From positions 1-64,000 of the forward strand of contig DAIDIP010000018.1 in NCBI GenBank assembly GCA_027451745.1: a DNA stretch of 64,000 nucleotides. Reading direction: 5' to 3'. The notes under the pieces were generated by a model. It worked only from the letters and a program-made list of their open reading frames with translations, searched no databases and had not been told where the DNA came from. The stretch comes from Candidatus Melainabacteria bacterium (GTDB taxonomy: Bacteria > Cyanobacteriota > Vampirovibrionia > Obscuribacterales > Obscuribacteraceae). The position numbers were made by a program, and so were the translations under genes. Positions 35,076-44,554 of this stretch are shown here, piece after piece; the stretch's first letter is position 1; each line of letters begins with the position of its first letter.

Positions 35076-36315
35076 CCCCTTCTTTATACAAAGTAGTCAA
35101 ATGCAATTTGCGCAGTTTAGGTGCTTTAAAGGCAGTTATCAATACAACAAGCAGGGTCATGCAACCACCAAAAACAACGGAAGGCACAAGTCCCATAATT
35201 TTTGCTGTCATACCAGATTCAAATTCACCTATTTCATTAGACGAACCAATAAACATACTGTTTACTGCGGCAACTCTACCTTTCATATGTGGTGGGGTTG
35301 CAAGTTGAAAAATAGTGGTTCTAAGCCACACACTTACTCCATCCAATGCACCGCTCAATGCTAGCAATATCAAAGAAAAACAAAGACTTGTACTCAGACC
35401 AAAAGAAATCATACATATACCAAATCCTGATACAGCTGCAAGTAATGCGATACCTGCATCTTTGGCTATTGGTCTATGAGTTAGAATCATTGATGTTAAA
35501 CATGCACCAAGAGGTGGAGCGGCTCTGAGTATTCCCAGTACTTGCGGACCACAATGAAAAACTTCAGAAGTAAAAATCGGCAGTAACGCCACTGCACCAC
35601 CAAATAGAACAGCGAACAAATCTAAAGCCATAGCACCTAAAACAATCTGGTTAGAGAAAACAAAGTGAAGCCCCTCTTTAATATTTTCGAACACACTTAC
35701 GCTTTCTCTTGCAGCAAATACTGTTCGAGATTTGATCAAAACAAAGAAAGCAAAAGCTACAACAAGGAAAATAGTAGAAAAAAAATAAGTTTTAGCAGCA
35801 GCAAAATAAATGTATAAAAAACCACCTAAACATGGCCCCGCTACAGCAGACGCTTGCCAAATAGTTGTATTCCAAGCGATAGCATTGCCGTAATGTTTGC
35901 GTGGCACAATATCAGACATTATGCCAAATACAGCCGGTGCATAAAATCCTCTTGCCAGACCAGAAAGAGCCATTAAACAATAAATTACACCCACCAAAAC
36001 AGGAATACTCTCAACACTTGCAGATGCAACAGTTAGAAAAATAGAACTGACGATTAAAAGGAATGTTGCATATAAAGCAATTATTCGACGATCAATAATA
36101 TCGGCAATATGTCCAGCATACAAAGCAATGCCTATAGCCGGAAAAGCTTCAGATAGCCCCACTAAGCCTAAAGACAATGGGTCTTTGGTTAGGGCATAAA
36201 TCTGCCAGCCGACAGCCACGCCTTGAATTTGCAAAGCAATATTCACTGCCAAGCGTGCTGCAATAAAATAACGAAAATCACTTATTTTAAGAGAACTATA
36301 AGCACTGCTTGTCAC
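35068..36315 (-). CDS. MFS transporter, EntS/MFS_3-like
   Basis: Major facilitator superfamily permease (415 aa) with about twelve hydrophobic segments. The start FRYFIAARLAVNIALQIQGVAVGWQIY and the loop GHIADIIDRR near residue 68 (the GxxxDRxGRR-type signature between TM2 and TM3) match the MFS_3 group, which includes the enterobactin exporter EntS and many drug exporters. Substrate and direction are unknown; export is more likely from the subgroup. It stands alone, converging on the fusion-protein gene. Confidence 0.88.
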   Translation of the reverse strand: MTSSAYSSLKISDFRYFIAARLAVNIALQIQGVAVGWQIYALTKDPLSLGLVGLSEAFPAIGIALYAGHIADIIDRRIIALYATFLLIVSSIFLTVASASVESIPVLVGVIYCLMALSGLARGFYAPAVFGIMSDIVPRKHYGNAIAWNTTIWQASAVAGPCLGGFLYIYFAAAKTYFFSTIFLVVAFAFFVLIKSRTVFAARESVSVFENIKEGLHFVFSNQIVLGAMALDLFAVLFGGAVALLPIFTSEVFHCGPQVLGILRAAPPLGACLTSMILTHRPIAKDAGIALLAAVSGFGICMISFGLSTSLCFSLILLALSGALDGVSVWLRTTIFQLATPPHMKGRVAAVNSMFIGSSNEIGEFESGMTAKIMGLVPSVVFGGCMTLLVVLITAFKAPKLRKLHLTTLYKEGAQ

Positions 36316-36426
36316 AAATTACCGAACACTTTAATAAAGGCCTAAGAATCTTGCTAAAATACACATTTTTATAAGTTTACGATATCCTGACAGGACATAT
36401 CCATTACCAATCATAATTCATTCATT

Positions 36427-36849
36427 ATGCTTAGAATTAACAACTATATTCAAATACCTTTGACCGAAATCGAATTCAGTTATGCACGCAGTGGCGGTCC
36501 TGGCGGGCAAAACGTTAATAAGGTCAATAGCAAGGCAGTATTACGATGGCCAGTTTTATCTAGTAACAGCCTGCCTTATGACGTCAAAAACAGATTTTTG
36601 ACAAAGTTTGCTAATCGTGTAACAACTGATGGCGACTTAATTGTAAGCAGTCAAAAATCTCGCGACCAAATAAGTAATGCTGAAGACTGCTTAGCCAAAC
36701 TACAAGAAATGGTTTTAAGTGTAGCAAGCCCTCCCGTTCCGCGTCGACCGACCAAACCAACTAAAGCGTCAAAAGTGCGTCGAATAAAAACCAAAAGCGA
36801 ACACTCACAAAAGAAAAGTCTGCGCCGCAAGCCAACAATCAATGATTAA
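36427..36849 (+). CDS. arfB: Alternative ribosome-rescue factor ArfB (YaeJ-like)
   Basis: Codon-independent peptidyl-tRNA hydrolase that frees ribosomes stalled at mRNA ends (140 aa, the usual length). Seen: a class I release-factor GGQ domain with SGGPGGQNVNKV (GGQ at residues 26-28), no codon-recognition domain, and a Lys/Arg-rich C-terminal tail (about 100-137) that in ArfB occupies the empty mRNA channel. It is divergent from the MFS gene with about 110 nt between. Confidence 0.94.
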   Translation: MLRINNYIQIPLTEIEFSYARSGGPGGQNVNKVNSKAVLRWPVLSSNSLPYDVKNRFLTKFANRVTTDGDLIVSSQKSRDQISNAEDCLAKLQEMVLSVASPPVPRRPTKPTKASKVRRIKTKSEHSQKKSLRRKPTIND

Positions 36850-37083
36850 TTGCTAAATTAAGTCTTTGACCTAAATCCGCCAAGTATTTTCATAACAGTT
36901 AGATGGAAACTATAGGCACTAGTCATAGATTAGAAAAGTTGCCAAGACAACTTGGGCTAGTCGAAAAGCGCAGACATTGTTTATACAACAAGGTAAGTCA
37001 GTCATTGTGATCCTCTACTTGGACTTTGCTAAAATTTAAATATTACGATGCTATTACTATGAGATCAATTTTTATTAGTAAAG

Positions 37084-39660
37084 ATGTTAAAACAAAACAA
37101 TTCCACCATCAATATACACACCTGGTTGTGCCTGTGTATGTTCCTGTCCGGTTTCAGTGCGCTTATTTATGAGATTAGTTGGCTGAGGCTAATGTCTCTA
37201 ACTTTAGGCAGTACAGCTTATGCTACAAGTTGCGCATTGGCAATATTCCTGTTGGGCTTGGCCGTAGGAGCATATCTTGGCGGCAAAGAAATAGATATTT
37301 TAAAATACCGTCCATTAAAAGCATACGGTCTGGTAGAAGTTTGCATCGGAATTAGCTCTCTTGCAATAAGTCCTTTGTTGATTGCAGCACCAAAATTGAT
37401 ACTTGCTGCTACAGCCAATGCTCCAAGTGCAAACTTGAACTATGTATTGCTCATTGCCCTCTTTAGTTGCCTGATTATGCTTATTCCGACAATTTTTATG
37501 GGTGCTACGCTTCCTATTGTGCTAAAGCAAATAGGTGAATACGCTTCACCCAAACGATCCTTTGCTTTTATTTACGGACTGAACACGTTAGGGGCAGTAT
37601 TCGGTAGTCTTGCAGCCGCCTTCATAGGCTTTAGTTATTTGGGCATTCAGAATACCATTTTAGCGGCAATTATTATCAATCTTTTCATTGGAACAGTAAG
37701 CTTTTTGTTTGCTAAACAGTTTACTTTACCTGGATCTAGCCAAAGTAAGACAGATCTACAAGCTTTTCCTCTGCCCGAAGACAATGTTGGCGATCAAACA
37801 CAAACATTTCCGTTGGCAACAATCTGTTTATTGGCTTTTTCTAGCGGCTATGCTTCCCTCACCTTTGAAGTGGTTTGGGTCCGACTATTACGCTTTTTTG
37901 AAAATTCATTGACCTATACATTCACAATAATGATAAGCACATTTCTTCTTGGATTATGCTTAGGCAGTTTTATTTATGAACGATTCATTGAGCATAAAGA
38001 TAAAACTATAGAAGAGAAATTACTGAGATTTGCTAATCTACAGTATCTGGCAGCAATTGCTAGTAGCGGTTGTTTAATTGGCATTCCAATATGTTTGATG
38101 ATAAACATGCATATCGGACAAAACCATGGCAGCGTATTTGCAGAGCCATTATTTGCTTTTTCGATGCTCTTTTTAAACGGTGCAGTATGTATACTGCTAC
38201 CTGCGACACTACTTGGTCTTCTTTTTCCATTATTAGGCAGTATTGCCGCTTCAACAAAACGTACAGAGTTTGCCTCCAAGGTAGGGATAGTATATGCAGC
38301 CAATACTATTGGTTGTGTGCTAGGAGCTGTAGTATCAGGTTTGATACTAATTCCACGTTTCGGTTCTTATGATACATTTCAATTAGCTGTTTTATTCTCT
38401 GTAGCTTGCGCTGCTTGGGCAATATCCAAAAATCCTCATTTAGACAAAACAAAAAAATTAGCAATAACCATAATACCTGTTTTAATAGCGACAGCCTTCT
38501 ATCTATTTGTCAAATTGCCGTTCTACCACTTCTTCCACACTGAAGGTAAAGACAAAATTTTGTTCTATGGCGAAGACAATGTCGGCACAATGTTTATTAT
38601 TTATTTTCCTGGTAATGAACCGGTAGAAAATTTAAGACAAATTGTTGTGAATGGCTCCTGCCTAGCTACAACAGTTATGCCCAGCAGACGATATATGCGC
38701 CTACTTGGACATTTGCCAGCTCTTATACATCCAAAACCGAACAAAGCATTGATTGCTTGCTACGGCACAGGAACCACAGCCGGCTCTCTCTCCATATATC
38801 CGGATATCAAACAATTAGACATCGTTGAACTATCACCAATGATAATCAAAAATGCCTATTTATTTGCTGACACAAATCATATGGTTCTCGAAAATCCTAA
38901 AACTAAAGTTCATATAGAAGACGCGCGCAACTATCTGCTGCGGCATATAGAAAAATATGATCTCATTTCGATGGAACCACCGCCACCAATAGAAGCTGGT
39001 ATTGTTAATCTCTACACTACAGAATTTTATCAATTAATAAGCCAACGCTTAAACGATGATGGCATTTATGCTCAATGGGTGCCAATGCACGAACCACCAG
39101 CTAAACTGTGGAAAATGATGATAAAATCGGCCGTGGAAGTTTTTCCCCATGTGAGCATTTGGTTGCCAACTTCAGGCGAAGCCATATTATTAGCCTCAAA
39201 GTCACCAATAACATTTAATATAGAGCAAGCTAGAAAAAAAATAGCCGAATCAAAGATTATACAAGATAGTCTTAAGGACGTTGGCTTTACCGATGCAGAG
39301 TCAATTCTGAGCACTTATATAGTTTCAGACAAACAATTACAAAATCTGCTTGGAGAACTACCGCCTGTAACAGATAACAAGCCAGCACTAGAATTTTTTC
39401 TGCCATACCTGGGACCGTTTTTGACGGATGATCAACTTATTAAGCAAGGCAGCTCAGACATTACTGAAATAGTACCTGATCGTTCTAACCTTAATAGGCA
39501 ATCCCTCGAACGTCACCGAAATGCTTTGCTCCTTTCTTTTACTCCCATTAAGCATTTCTCAAACGAAAAGAAAAAAGCTCTTTTTGATCAAATTGACATT
39601 CTTGAGCCAAATAATAATATGTATCGCTTTTTACGCTTAGTCAATCTGCAAAAGCGTTAG
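37084..39660 (+). CDS. Membrane-fused spermidine-synthase-like protein
   Basis: An 858-aa protein with about fourteen transmembrane segments in residues 10-485 and a C-terminal SAM-binding spermidine-synthase-like domain (about 495-770). Seen: GFSALIYEISWLRLM at the start, typical of the fused MFS/spermidine synthase family; motif I as ACYGTGTTAG; an acidic ribose-binding segment DIVELSP; EDARNYL; and SMEPPPP where classical spermidine synthases have a catalytic Asp in a DxxDP-type motif. Loss of that Asp makes ordinary polyamine synthesis doubtful. The role of these membrane fusions is not established. It is monocistronic as far as can be seen. Confidence 0.85.
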   Translation: MLKQNNSTINIHTWLCLCMFLSGFSALIYEISWLRLMSLTLGSTAYATSCALAIFLLGLAVGAYLGGKEIDILKYRPLKAYGLVEVCIGISSLAISPLLIAAPKLILAATANAPSANLNYVLLIALFSCLIMLIPTIFMGATLPIVLKQIGEYASPKRSFAFIYGLNTLGAVFGSLAAAFIGFSYLGIQNTILAAIIINLFIGTVSFLFAKQFTLPGSSQSKTDLQAFPLPEDNVGDQTQTFPLATICLLAFSSGYASLTFEVVWVRLLRFFENSLTYTFTIMISTFLLGLCLGSFIYERFIEHKDKTIEEKLLRFANLQYLAAIASSGCLIGIPICLMINMHIGQNHGSVFAEPLFAFSMLFLNGAVCILLPATLLGLLFPLLGSIAASTKRTEFASKVGIVYAANTIGCVLGAVVSGLILIPRFGSYDTFQLAVLFSVACAAWAISKNPHLDKTKKLAITIIPVLIATAFYLFVKLPFYHFFHTEGKDKILFYGEDNVGTMFIIYFPGNEPVENLRQIVVNGSCLATTVMPSRRYMRLLGHLPALIHPKPNKALIACYGTGTTAGSLSIYPDIKQLDIVELSPMIIKNAYLFADTNHMVLENPKTKVHIEDARNYLLRHIEKYDLISMEPPPPIEAGIVNLYTTEFYQLISQRLNDDGIYAQWVPMHEPPAKLWKMMIKSAVEVFPHVSIWLPTSGEAILLASKSPITFNIEQARKKIAESKIIQDSLKDVGFTDAESILSTYIVSDKQLQNLLGELPPVTDNKPALEFFLPYLGPFLTDDQLIKQGSSDITEIVPDRSNLNRQSLERHRNALLLSFTPIKHFSNEKKKALFDQIDILEPNNNMYRFLRLVNLQKR

Positions 39661-39795
39661 TGCTCATCAATAGATCATGTTTTCATTTATTACTGCTCAA
39701 ATTAAGTCTTATCTTTAAAGTTGCCAACAAATTTCACAACGTCTACACTTATATTTGAGAACATAGGAATAGTCAGAAAACCTGCGAGGAAAACC

Positions 39796-40332
39796 ATGCC
39801 GAAAGTTTTTATATCTCGGGCCTCTGCATTAGTAATTCTTTTAATGTGCTCCCCTGCAGCAATAGCTAAATGGGGCACATTTAAAATAACAGATGACAGC
39901 GGTGATGAAGTTATGGTTCACCATGGTCTTTTTGGCAAAAAAACCGTTGTCAAAGACCGTAACGGTGATGGATTCTCCCACAGTCGCAGTATTTTTGGCT
40001 TAACCAAAGATACGCAAGCAGGGGCTTTAGGTAATGACATACATGTGCATAAAGGTCTTTTCGGATTTGGTAAAACCGAAGGGCAAGATATGCTTGGAGA
40101 TACTGTCAATTCAAAAAGCAACCCCCTGTTCCGCAATACTAATATTGATTTAAGCGGAGCCAATAATATGGTAAGCAAGTTTTTTGGCAAGCATAAACCC
40201 GTAGTACCAAATAACTTTAGTCCGCCTGTGCCGCAATCAGAGTCCCTCCCTTCTGCAAGCAGCAATCCTCCTGCTCCGCTAGCGGACCCAAATGCATTTG
40301 CTTCGCCAACAAATTCTCCTGTTTTGCACTAG
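39796..40332 (+). CDS. Small secreted protein with HxGLFG repeats
   Basis: A 178-aa secreted protein. The ATG at 39796 is chosen because GAGGA lies six nucleotides before it and it opens a clean signal peptide (MPKVFISR, then a hydrophobic core, cleavage near AIAK). An in-frame TTG at 39721 would hide it. The mature part has three to four imperfect repeats of about 22 residues centred on HHGLFGKK, SRSIFGLTK, HKGLFGFGK and NPLFRN. The C-terminus is Pro/Ser-rich. Not recognised as a known family. Repeats could form small beta hairpins or binding motifs. Confidence 0.6.
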   Translation: MPKVFISRASALVILLMCSPAAIAKWGTFKITDDSGDEVMVHHGLFGKKTVVKDRNGDGFSHSRSIFGLTKDTQAGALGNDIHVHKGLFGFGKTEGQDMLGDTVNSKSNPLFRNTNIDLSGANNMVSKFFGKHKPVVPNNFSPPVPQSESLPSASSNPPAPLADPNAFASPTNSPVLH

Positions 40333-40625
40333 ATCACATTTTTTCTTGACGCGATAAAAACTATTTGTACTTTTTCCAAAGTAGCTAACCCTTCAGCAAC
40401 AGCTTTATTGACTTTACCATCAGCCTTAACAGAAATTTCGTTTCCGGGCTTCAGATCACCAAGCTTCACAGGGCTATCATTCAGAGTAATAATACAGTCA
40501 GGCGTCAGTCTTTATTTAAAGGGTTTGCCTGAGTTTGTATCATTGGCGACAGTTATGTTCAGTGACCCATTCGTCAAGTCAACAAGTTTTTACCTTTCGC
40601 GTGACAAATACTAATTTGTTTGTCG
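40329..40625 (-). pseudogene. Decayed gene of unknown family (minus strand)
   Basis: The minus strand reads KLVFVTRKVKT, a frameshift, LVDLTNGSLNITVANDT, GKPFK, an in-frame TAA, then TPDCIITLNDSPVKLGDLK, PGNEISVKADGKVNKAVAEG and LATLEKVQIVFIASRK before a TAG at 40329-40331. The composition is clearly protein-like, interrupted by one stop and at least one frame change. I do not recognise the family. A short beta-rich domain repeated in a longer ancestor is a possibility. Confidence 0.5.
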
Positions 40626-40631
40626 GTTCAG

Positions 40632-40818
40632 TGGTTAGTTTACCGGCTGGTGCTTTTGCTATGTTGGACACTTTGCGTATTCAGGTGCAAGGTGAGCTCA
40701 ATCGCCACAAGCTAATGAAGGCTGGTTTACATCTAAGCTAAATTGTTGCTGCTCGCCTAAAAGAATTGGATGATATGAAAGCCAGATTAAACGCGGTTGG
40801 CAGCACTAAGCTGAGATA
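40632..40818 (+). pseudogene. Possible second coding relic (plus strand)
   Basis: One plus frame reads SLPAGAFAMLDTLRIQVQGE and LNRHKLMKAGLHLS, then a TAA, then AARLKELDDMKARLNAVG to a TAG at 40816. It overlaps the 3' end of the histidine kinase gene. The helical pattern faintly resembles the C-terminal helices of TolC-family proteins, but the match is too short to name. It may instead be chance reading of non-coding sequence. Confidence 0.25.
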
Positions 40819-42055
40819 GTTTACTTTCTTTATCTGACGCAATTGGCAATGTAATAAAAAAGGTACTGCCTTTATTGGGAGAACTTTCTGCTCGCACATT
40901 TCCGTTGTGGACTTCCACTATAGCTTTAACTATAGATAAACCTAAACCAGTGCCACCGTCTTTTTTGGACCTTGCCTGATCTACTCTATAAAAACGATCA
41001 AAAATTCGAGACAAGCTTTTTATTGGTATGCCGCAACCAGTATCACGAATTGCTATACAAACGCCATTATCATTTCTGAACCCATAAACATATATATGTC
41101 CATCTGCACCGGTATAGTGCAATGCATTTTCAATCACATTACTAAAGACTTCAATTAGCGAATCGGGATCAGCAAGTACGGTTACATCCGGCAGATTGTA
41201 TATTTGTAAATCTACTCCTTGTCCTTGAGCTTTCTGGGAAAAATCGTGAACCACGTCTGTCACCAAATGTGCCAGATTTACAGGAATAAAGTGCATGGAT
41301 ATGCTAGGCTGTTCCATTTTTGCCAACAACAAGAGTCTTTGCGCCAAATTTTTTAGTGTGCTGCTTGCTCTTTGTATTATTCGCAGCACATCGGTTGGTA
41401 ATTGTTTTTCTTGTAGCTCCGCCTCAATTGTTTGAATACTATTCTCTATTAAGGCTACTGGTGTATTCAACTCATGACCAGCATCATCAATGAACGTACG
41501 CAATGTATCCAGAGATTTGACAATAGGAGCCACCGCTCTGCCAGAATAAAACCACCCAAACACTGCCAAAAGCAAGACTAACGGTATGCCACGGATAAGT
41601 TGATCTGAGATAAACGCAGATGTGATCTGGTCAATCGACTGGAAGGACAATTGTGTTTGCACAAAGCAACCGGCCGGTAAATTAATATAATGAGAATAGA
41701 CAGACAAGCGACCATTGTCGTCAACACCATCGATTCTGCCATTCACTAATTTTTTTATTCCGGCTGGACCATAGGACTCAAACATTGTTTTATCAGCACC
41801 AAAAAGTTGAATCGTATTTTCGTATGGAATATTTCTTTCAATCGCAACATGCATCCAGTTTGATAGTGTAGGTTTTCCATCTACATAATCAACCGCTGGA
41901 GCAATACTTTCACAAATATGTCTAAGATTATTTTCTGTCGAAGAGATAAGACGGTTATTTAACATCCAGTAAGCAGCTGATGCATCCAAAATATAGGCTG
42001 CTATAACCAAAAAAATAAACCACAAAGTTAGCCTAATACGAAGGCGATTAATCAT
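40787..42055 (-). CDS. Sensor histidine kinase
   Basis: Membrane sensor kinase of 422 aa. Seen: TM1 at about residues 9-31, a periplasmic sensor region of about 120 residues, TM2 at about 155-171, a HisKA box with GHELNTP and phospho-acceptor His194, an N box (IENALHY), a G1 box DTGCGIP, an F region (FDRFYRVDQ) and a G2 box GGTGLGLSIVKA. It overlaps the response-regulator gene by 4 nt and is translated after it. The stimulus is unknown. The HELNTP variant of the H box (Asn for Arg) is slightly unusual. Confidence 0.94.
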   Translation of the reverse strand: MINRLRIRLTLWFIFLVIAAYILDASAAYWMLNNRLISSTENNLRHICESIAPAVDYVDGKPTLSNWMHVAIERNIPYENTIQLFGADKTMFESYGPAGIKKLVNGRIDGVDDNGRLSVYSHYINLPAGCFVQTQLSFQSIDQITSAFISDQLIRGIPLVLLLAVFGWFYSGRAVAPIVKSLDTLRTFIDDAGHELNTPVALIENSIQTIEAELQEKQLPTDVLRIIQRASSTLKNLAQRLLLLAKMEQPSISMHFIPVNLAHLVTDVVHDFSQKAQGQGVDLQIYNLPDVTVLADPDSLIEVFSNVIENALHYTGADGHIYVYGFRNDNGVCIAIRDTGCGIPIKSLSRIFDRFYRVDQARSKKDGGTGLGLSIVKAIVEVHNGNVRAESSPNKGSTFFITLPIASDKESKLSQLSAANRV

Positions 42056-42777
42056 GAGAGTGCTGTTACCAAAGATTCAGGAGGATCAAAACGATACCCA
42101 AAACCATAGATGCTGGCAATAAAAGAAGGTTTACCAGGTGCGTCTAGTTTACGCCTCAATCTATTAATATGACCACGTACTGTGTCGTGCATAGCTTCGC
42201 TCTCAAGTCCCCAAACATAATCTAATAAATCTTTAGAACAGAACACTTGTTTGGGATGTCTTATTAGGAACTCCAATAATTGAAATTCTTTTGGCGCTAG
42301 ATGTATGGGCTTATTTGACTTAGTTACTCTATGCTCAGCAAAATAAATACAAACATCGTCCATGACATAATATTCATTATTGGTAATTCTGCCACGCCGC
42401 AACAATGCATTTATCCGAGCAGATAATTCTTTTAAGTGAAAGGGCTTTGTTAAATAGTCATCCGCGCCAACTCTAAAAGCAATGTCTTTATCATCAATTG
42501 AGCCACGCGCTGTTAACATTAATATCGGCGTATCACCAGCTTGTTCACGATATGCCTGACAAATCTCAATGCCACTGCAGCCTGGAAGCATAATATCTAA
42601 AATAATGACTTCATGTTGATGCTTATTAACCCTGAGATAAGCCAGCGCTTCATCTCCATCGGTAATAACATCAACACTATGTTCTTGTCTCTTAAGCCAA
42701 TTGCTCACTAGATGCACCATATCTGGCTCATCTTCAACGAGCAAGACTTTAGCTACGTTACTTTTGCCTAAGTTCAT
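42052..42777 (-). CDS. OmpR/PhoB-family response regulator
   Basis: Response regulator of 241 aa from the ATG at 42777; an in-frame TTG at 42816 would add 13 residues ahead of the conserved VLLVEDEPDM start. Receiver domain: acidic pair in VEDEPD, phospho-acceptor Asp61 in IILDIMLPG, LTARG, and KPF with the conserved Lys. The C-terminal winged-helix domain contains LAPKEFQLLEFLIRH and VRGHINRLRRKLD. It pairs with the adjacent kinase. Members of this family bind tandem direct repeats of about 11 bp, so it is one of two candidates in this window for the CTCACA and CTTACA arrays. Confidence 0.94.
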   Translation of the reverse strand: MNLGKSNVAKVLLVEDEPDMVHLVSNWLKRQEHSVDVITDGDEALAYLRVNKHQHEVIILDIMLPGCSGIEICQAYREQAGDTPILMLTARGSIDDKDIAFRVGADDYLTKPFHLKELSARINALLRRGRITNNEYYVMDDVCIYFAEHRVTKSNKPIHLAPKEFQLLEFLIRHPKQVFCSKDLLDYVWGLESEAMHDTVRGHINRLRRKLDAPGKPSFIASIYGFGYRFDPPESLVTALS

Positions 42778-42996
42778 AAATGTATGCCATTCTTTTATCA
42801 ATTTAAGCGATATCAATACGCTTTTGAGTATAGATCAATTTATTAGCGAAAGAACACCTATTTCAATATGTAAAGGGGGGGTAACCTTATAGCAACTTCA
42901 TCTACTATATATGAGCTAAATAATAGAATTCCTAAATACGAAAACCAAGCGGTCTGTCTTATGGTACAAATTTAACAGCATTAAAAGGGTAAAAAA

Positions 42997-43443
42997 ATGG
43001 GTATTAAAGAACAAATTTCAGCCGATTTAAAGGAAGCCATGAAGGTTAGAGATCAAACTCTTCTCGATACTCTGCGCTCAATTAAATCAGCTATCACCTA
43101 CAAAGAAGTAGAATCAGGCGATGATTTAAAAGAAGATGAAATTCTAGCTGTAATTCAAAAGCAGGTAAAGCAAAGGAACGATTCTATTGCTGAATACACA
43201 AAAGCTAATAGAGCTGAATTAGTTGAAAAGGAACAGAAAGAAAAAGATATTCTAAGTAAATATTTGCCAGCACAAAAATCTGAAGCAGAAGTGCGTGATA
43301 CCGTTCGTAGTATCATAGCCGGAATATCGCCGACAGATTGCAATCAAGGCAATATTATGAAATTAGTAATGCCACAACTGAAAGGATTGGCTGATGGCAA
43401 TTTAGTGAGACAAATTGTCAGCGAAGAGATCAAAAATACATAA
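42997..43443 (+). CDS. GatB/YqeY domain protein
   Basis: A 148-aa protein made entirely of the YqeY domain, which is related to the tRNA-binding tail of the GatB amidotransferase subunit. Seen: an N-terminal helical half with LKEAMKVRDQTLLDTLRSIKSAI, QVKQRNDSIAEY, and a C-terminal helical subdomain ending GLADGNLVRQIVSEEI. Its biochemical role in bacteria is unclear, with tRNA-dependent amidation suggested. It is followed 11 nt later by the alcohol dehydrogenase gene, suggesting one transcript. Confidence 0.92.
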   Translation: MGIKEQISADLKEAMKVRDQTLLDTLRSIKSAITYKEVESGDDLKEDEILAVIQKQVKQRNDSIAEYTKANRAELVEKEQKEKDILSKYLPAQKSEAEVRDTVRSIIAGISPTDCNQGNIMKLVMPQLKGLADGNLVRQIVSEEIKNT

Positions 43444-43454
43444 AGGAAAATTTT

Positions 43455-44468
43455 ATGACTACAATGCGCGCAGCACAAGTTAACAAGCCTGGCGGTCCAT
43501 TGGAATTAGTAACAAGACCAATACCTAAACCAGAATCAGGAGAAGTATTAGTTAAAGTTGAAGCTTGCGGTGTTTGCCATAGCGATTCATTAACTAAAGA
43601 AGGACATTTTCCGGGAATAACTTATCCACGTATCCCCGGACATGAAATTGCTGGCAAAATAGAAGAAGTTGGGCCAAGCGTACTTGGTTGGTGTAAAGGA
43701 CAACGTGTAGGTATTGGATGGTATGGGGGACACTGCGGCTATTGTTTGCCTTGCAGACACGGAGACTTTATCTTGTGCCAACAGGGCAAAATAACTGGAG
43801 TTACACGCGATGGTGGGTATGCTGAATATGTTGTCGCATCAGCTCAAGCTTTAGCCTCAATACCCGATGAATTATCAGCAATAGAAGCAGGCCCATTATT
43901 GTGTGCTGGAATTACAACCTTTAATTCTTTGCGTAATAGCGGCGCTCGCTCTGGTGATCTAGTGGCAATTTTGGGCATTGGCGGGCTAGGACATCTGGCT
44001 GTACAGTACGCTGCAAAAATGGGCTTCAATACTGTAGCTATTGCCAGAGGCAAAGACAAAGAAGAATTAGCCAAAAAATTAGGCGCTAAATCTTATATTG
44101 ATAGTTCATCGCAAGATGTGGCAGCGGAACTAAAAAAACAAAATGGCGCCAAAGTAATACTTGCTACAGTAACTAACGCAGACGCTATGTCTCAAGCTAT
44201 GGGTGGTTTGGGAGTCAACGGAACTTTTGTTATATTGGGTGCAGCAGCCGAGCCAATTAGCGTGTCTGGTCTGCAATTACTCATGAACCGACAATCTGTG
44301 CAAGGATGGCCATCTGGTACTGCCGTAGATTCAGAAGAAACCCTAGCTTTTAGCATTCTTGGTGATATTCGTTCAATGAACGAAGAATTTAGCTTAGATA
44401 AAGCAGCTGAAGCATATGACAGAATGATGAGCGGCAAAGCTAGATTTAGAGTAGTGCTCAAGGTCTAA
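43455..44468 (+). CDS. Zinc-dependent alcohol dehydrogenase
   Basis: Medium-chain dehydrogenase/reductase (337 aa). Seen: catalytic zinc ligands Cys41 (CGVCHSD) and His63 (PGHEIAG), structural zinc cysteines at 94, 97, 100 and 108 (CGYCLPC...C), and the NAD(P) Rossmann motif GIGGLGH. The pattern is close to AdhA/AdhT-type alcohol dehydrogenases that interconvert primary alcohols and aldehydes. The cosubstrate is probably NAD but not certain. AAAGGAAA precedes the ATG. It lies downstream of the YqeY gene on the same transcript. Confidence 0.93.
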   Translation: MTTMRAAQVNKPGGPLELVTRPIPKPESGEVLVKVEACGVCHSDSLTKEGHFPGITYPRIPGHEIAGKIEEVGPSVLGWCKGQRVGIGWYGGHCGYCLPCRHGDFILCQQGKITGVTRDGGYAEYVVASAQALASIPDELSAIEAGPLLCAGITTFNSLRNSGARSGDLVAILGIGGLGHLAVQYAAKMGFNTVAIARGKDKEELAKKLGAKSYIDSSSQDVAAELKKQNGAKVILATVTNADAMSQAMGGLGVNGTFVILGAAAEPISVSGLQLLMNRQSVQGWPSGTAVDSEETLAFSILGDIRSMNEEFSLDKAAEAYDRMMSGKARFRVVLKV

Positions 44469-44554
44469 AACAATAATTCCAAAAATGAAAAACTAAACAC
44501 TAGCCTTTAATGGAATAGTATGTTATTTTTTCAAAAAGGTATTTGGCTTGACAA

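Noticed and set aside
36903-37010. 35-codon open frame starting METIGTSHRL between arfB and the fused membrane gene
   Set aside because: No ribosome-binding site, no recognisable family and too short to support.
42860-42890. Poly-G tract upstream of the response regulator as a phase-variation switch
   Set aside because: Only seven G residues in a non-coding spacer, with no promoter hexamers placed to be affected.
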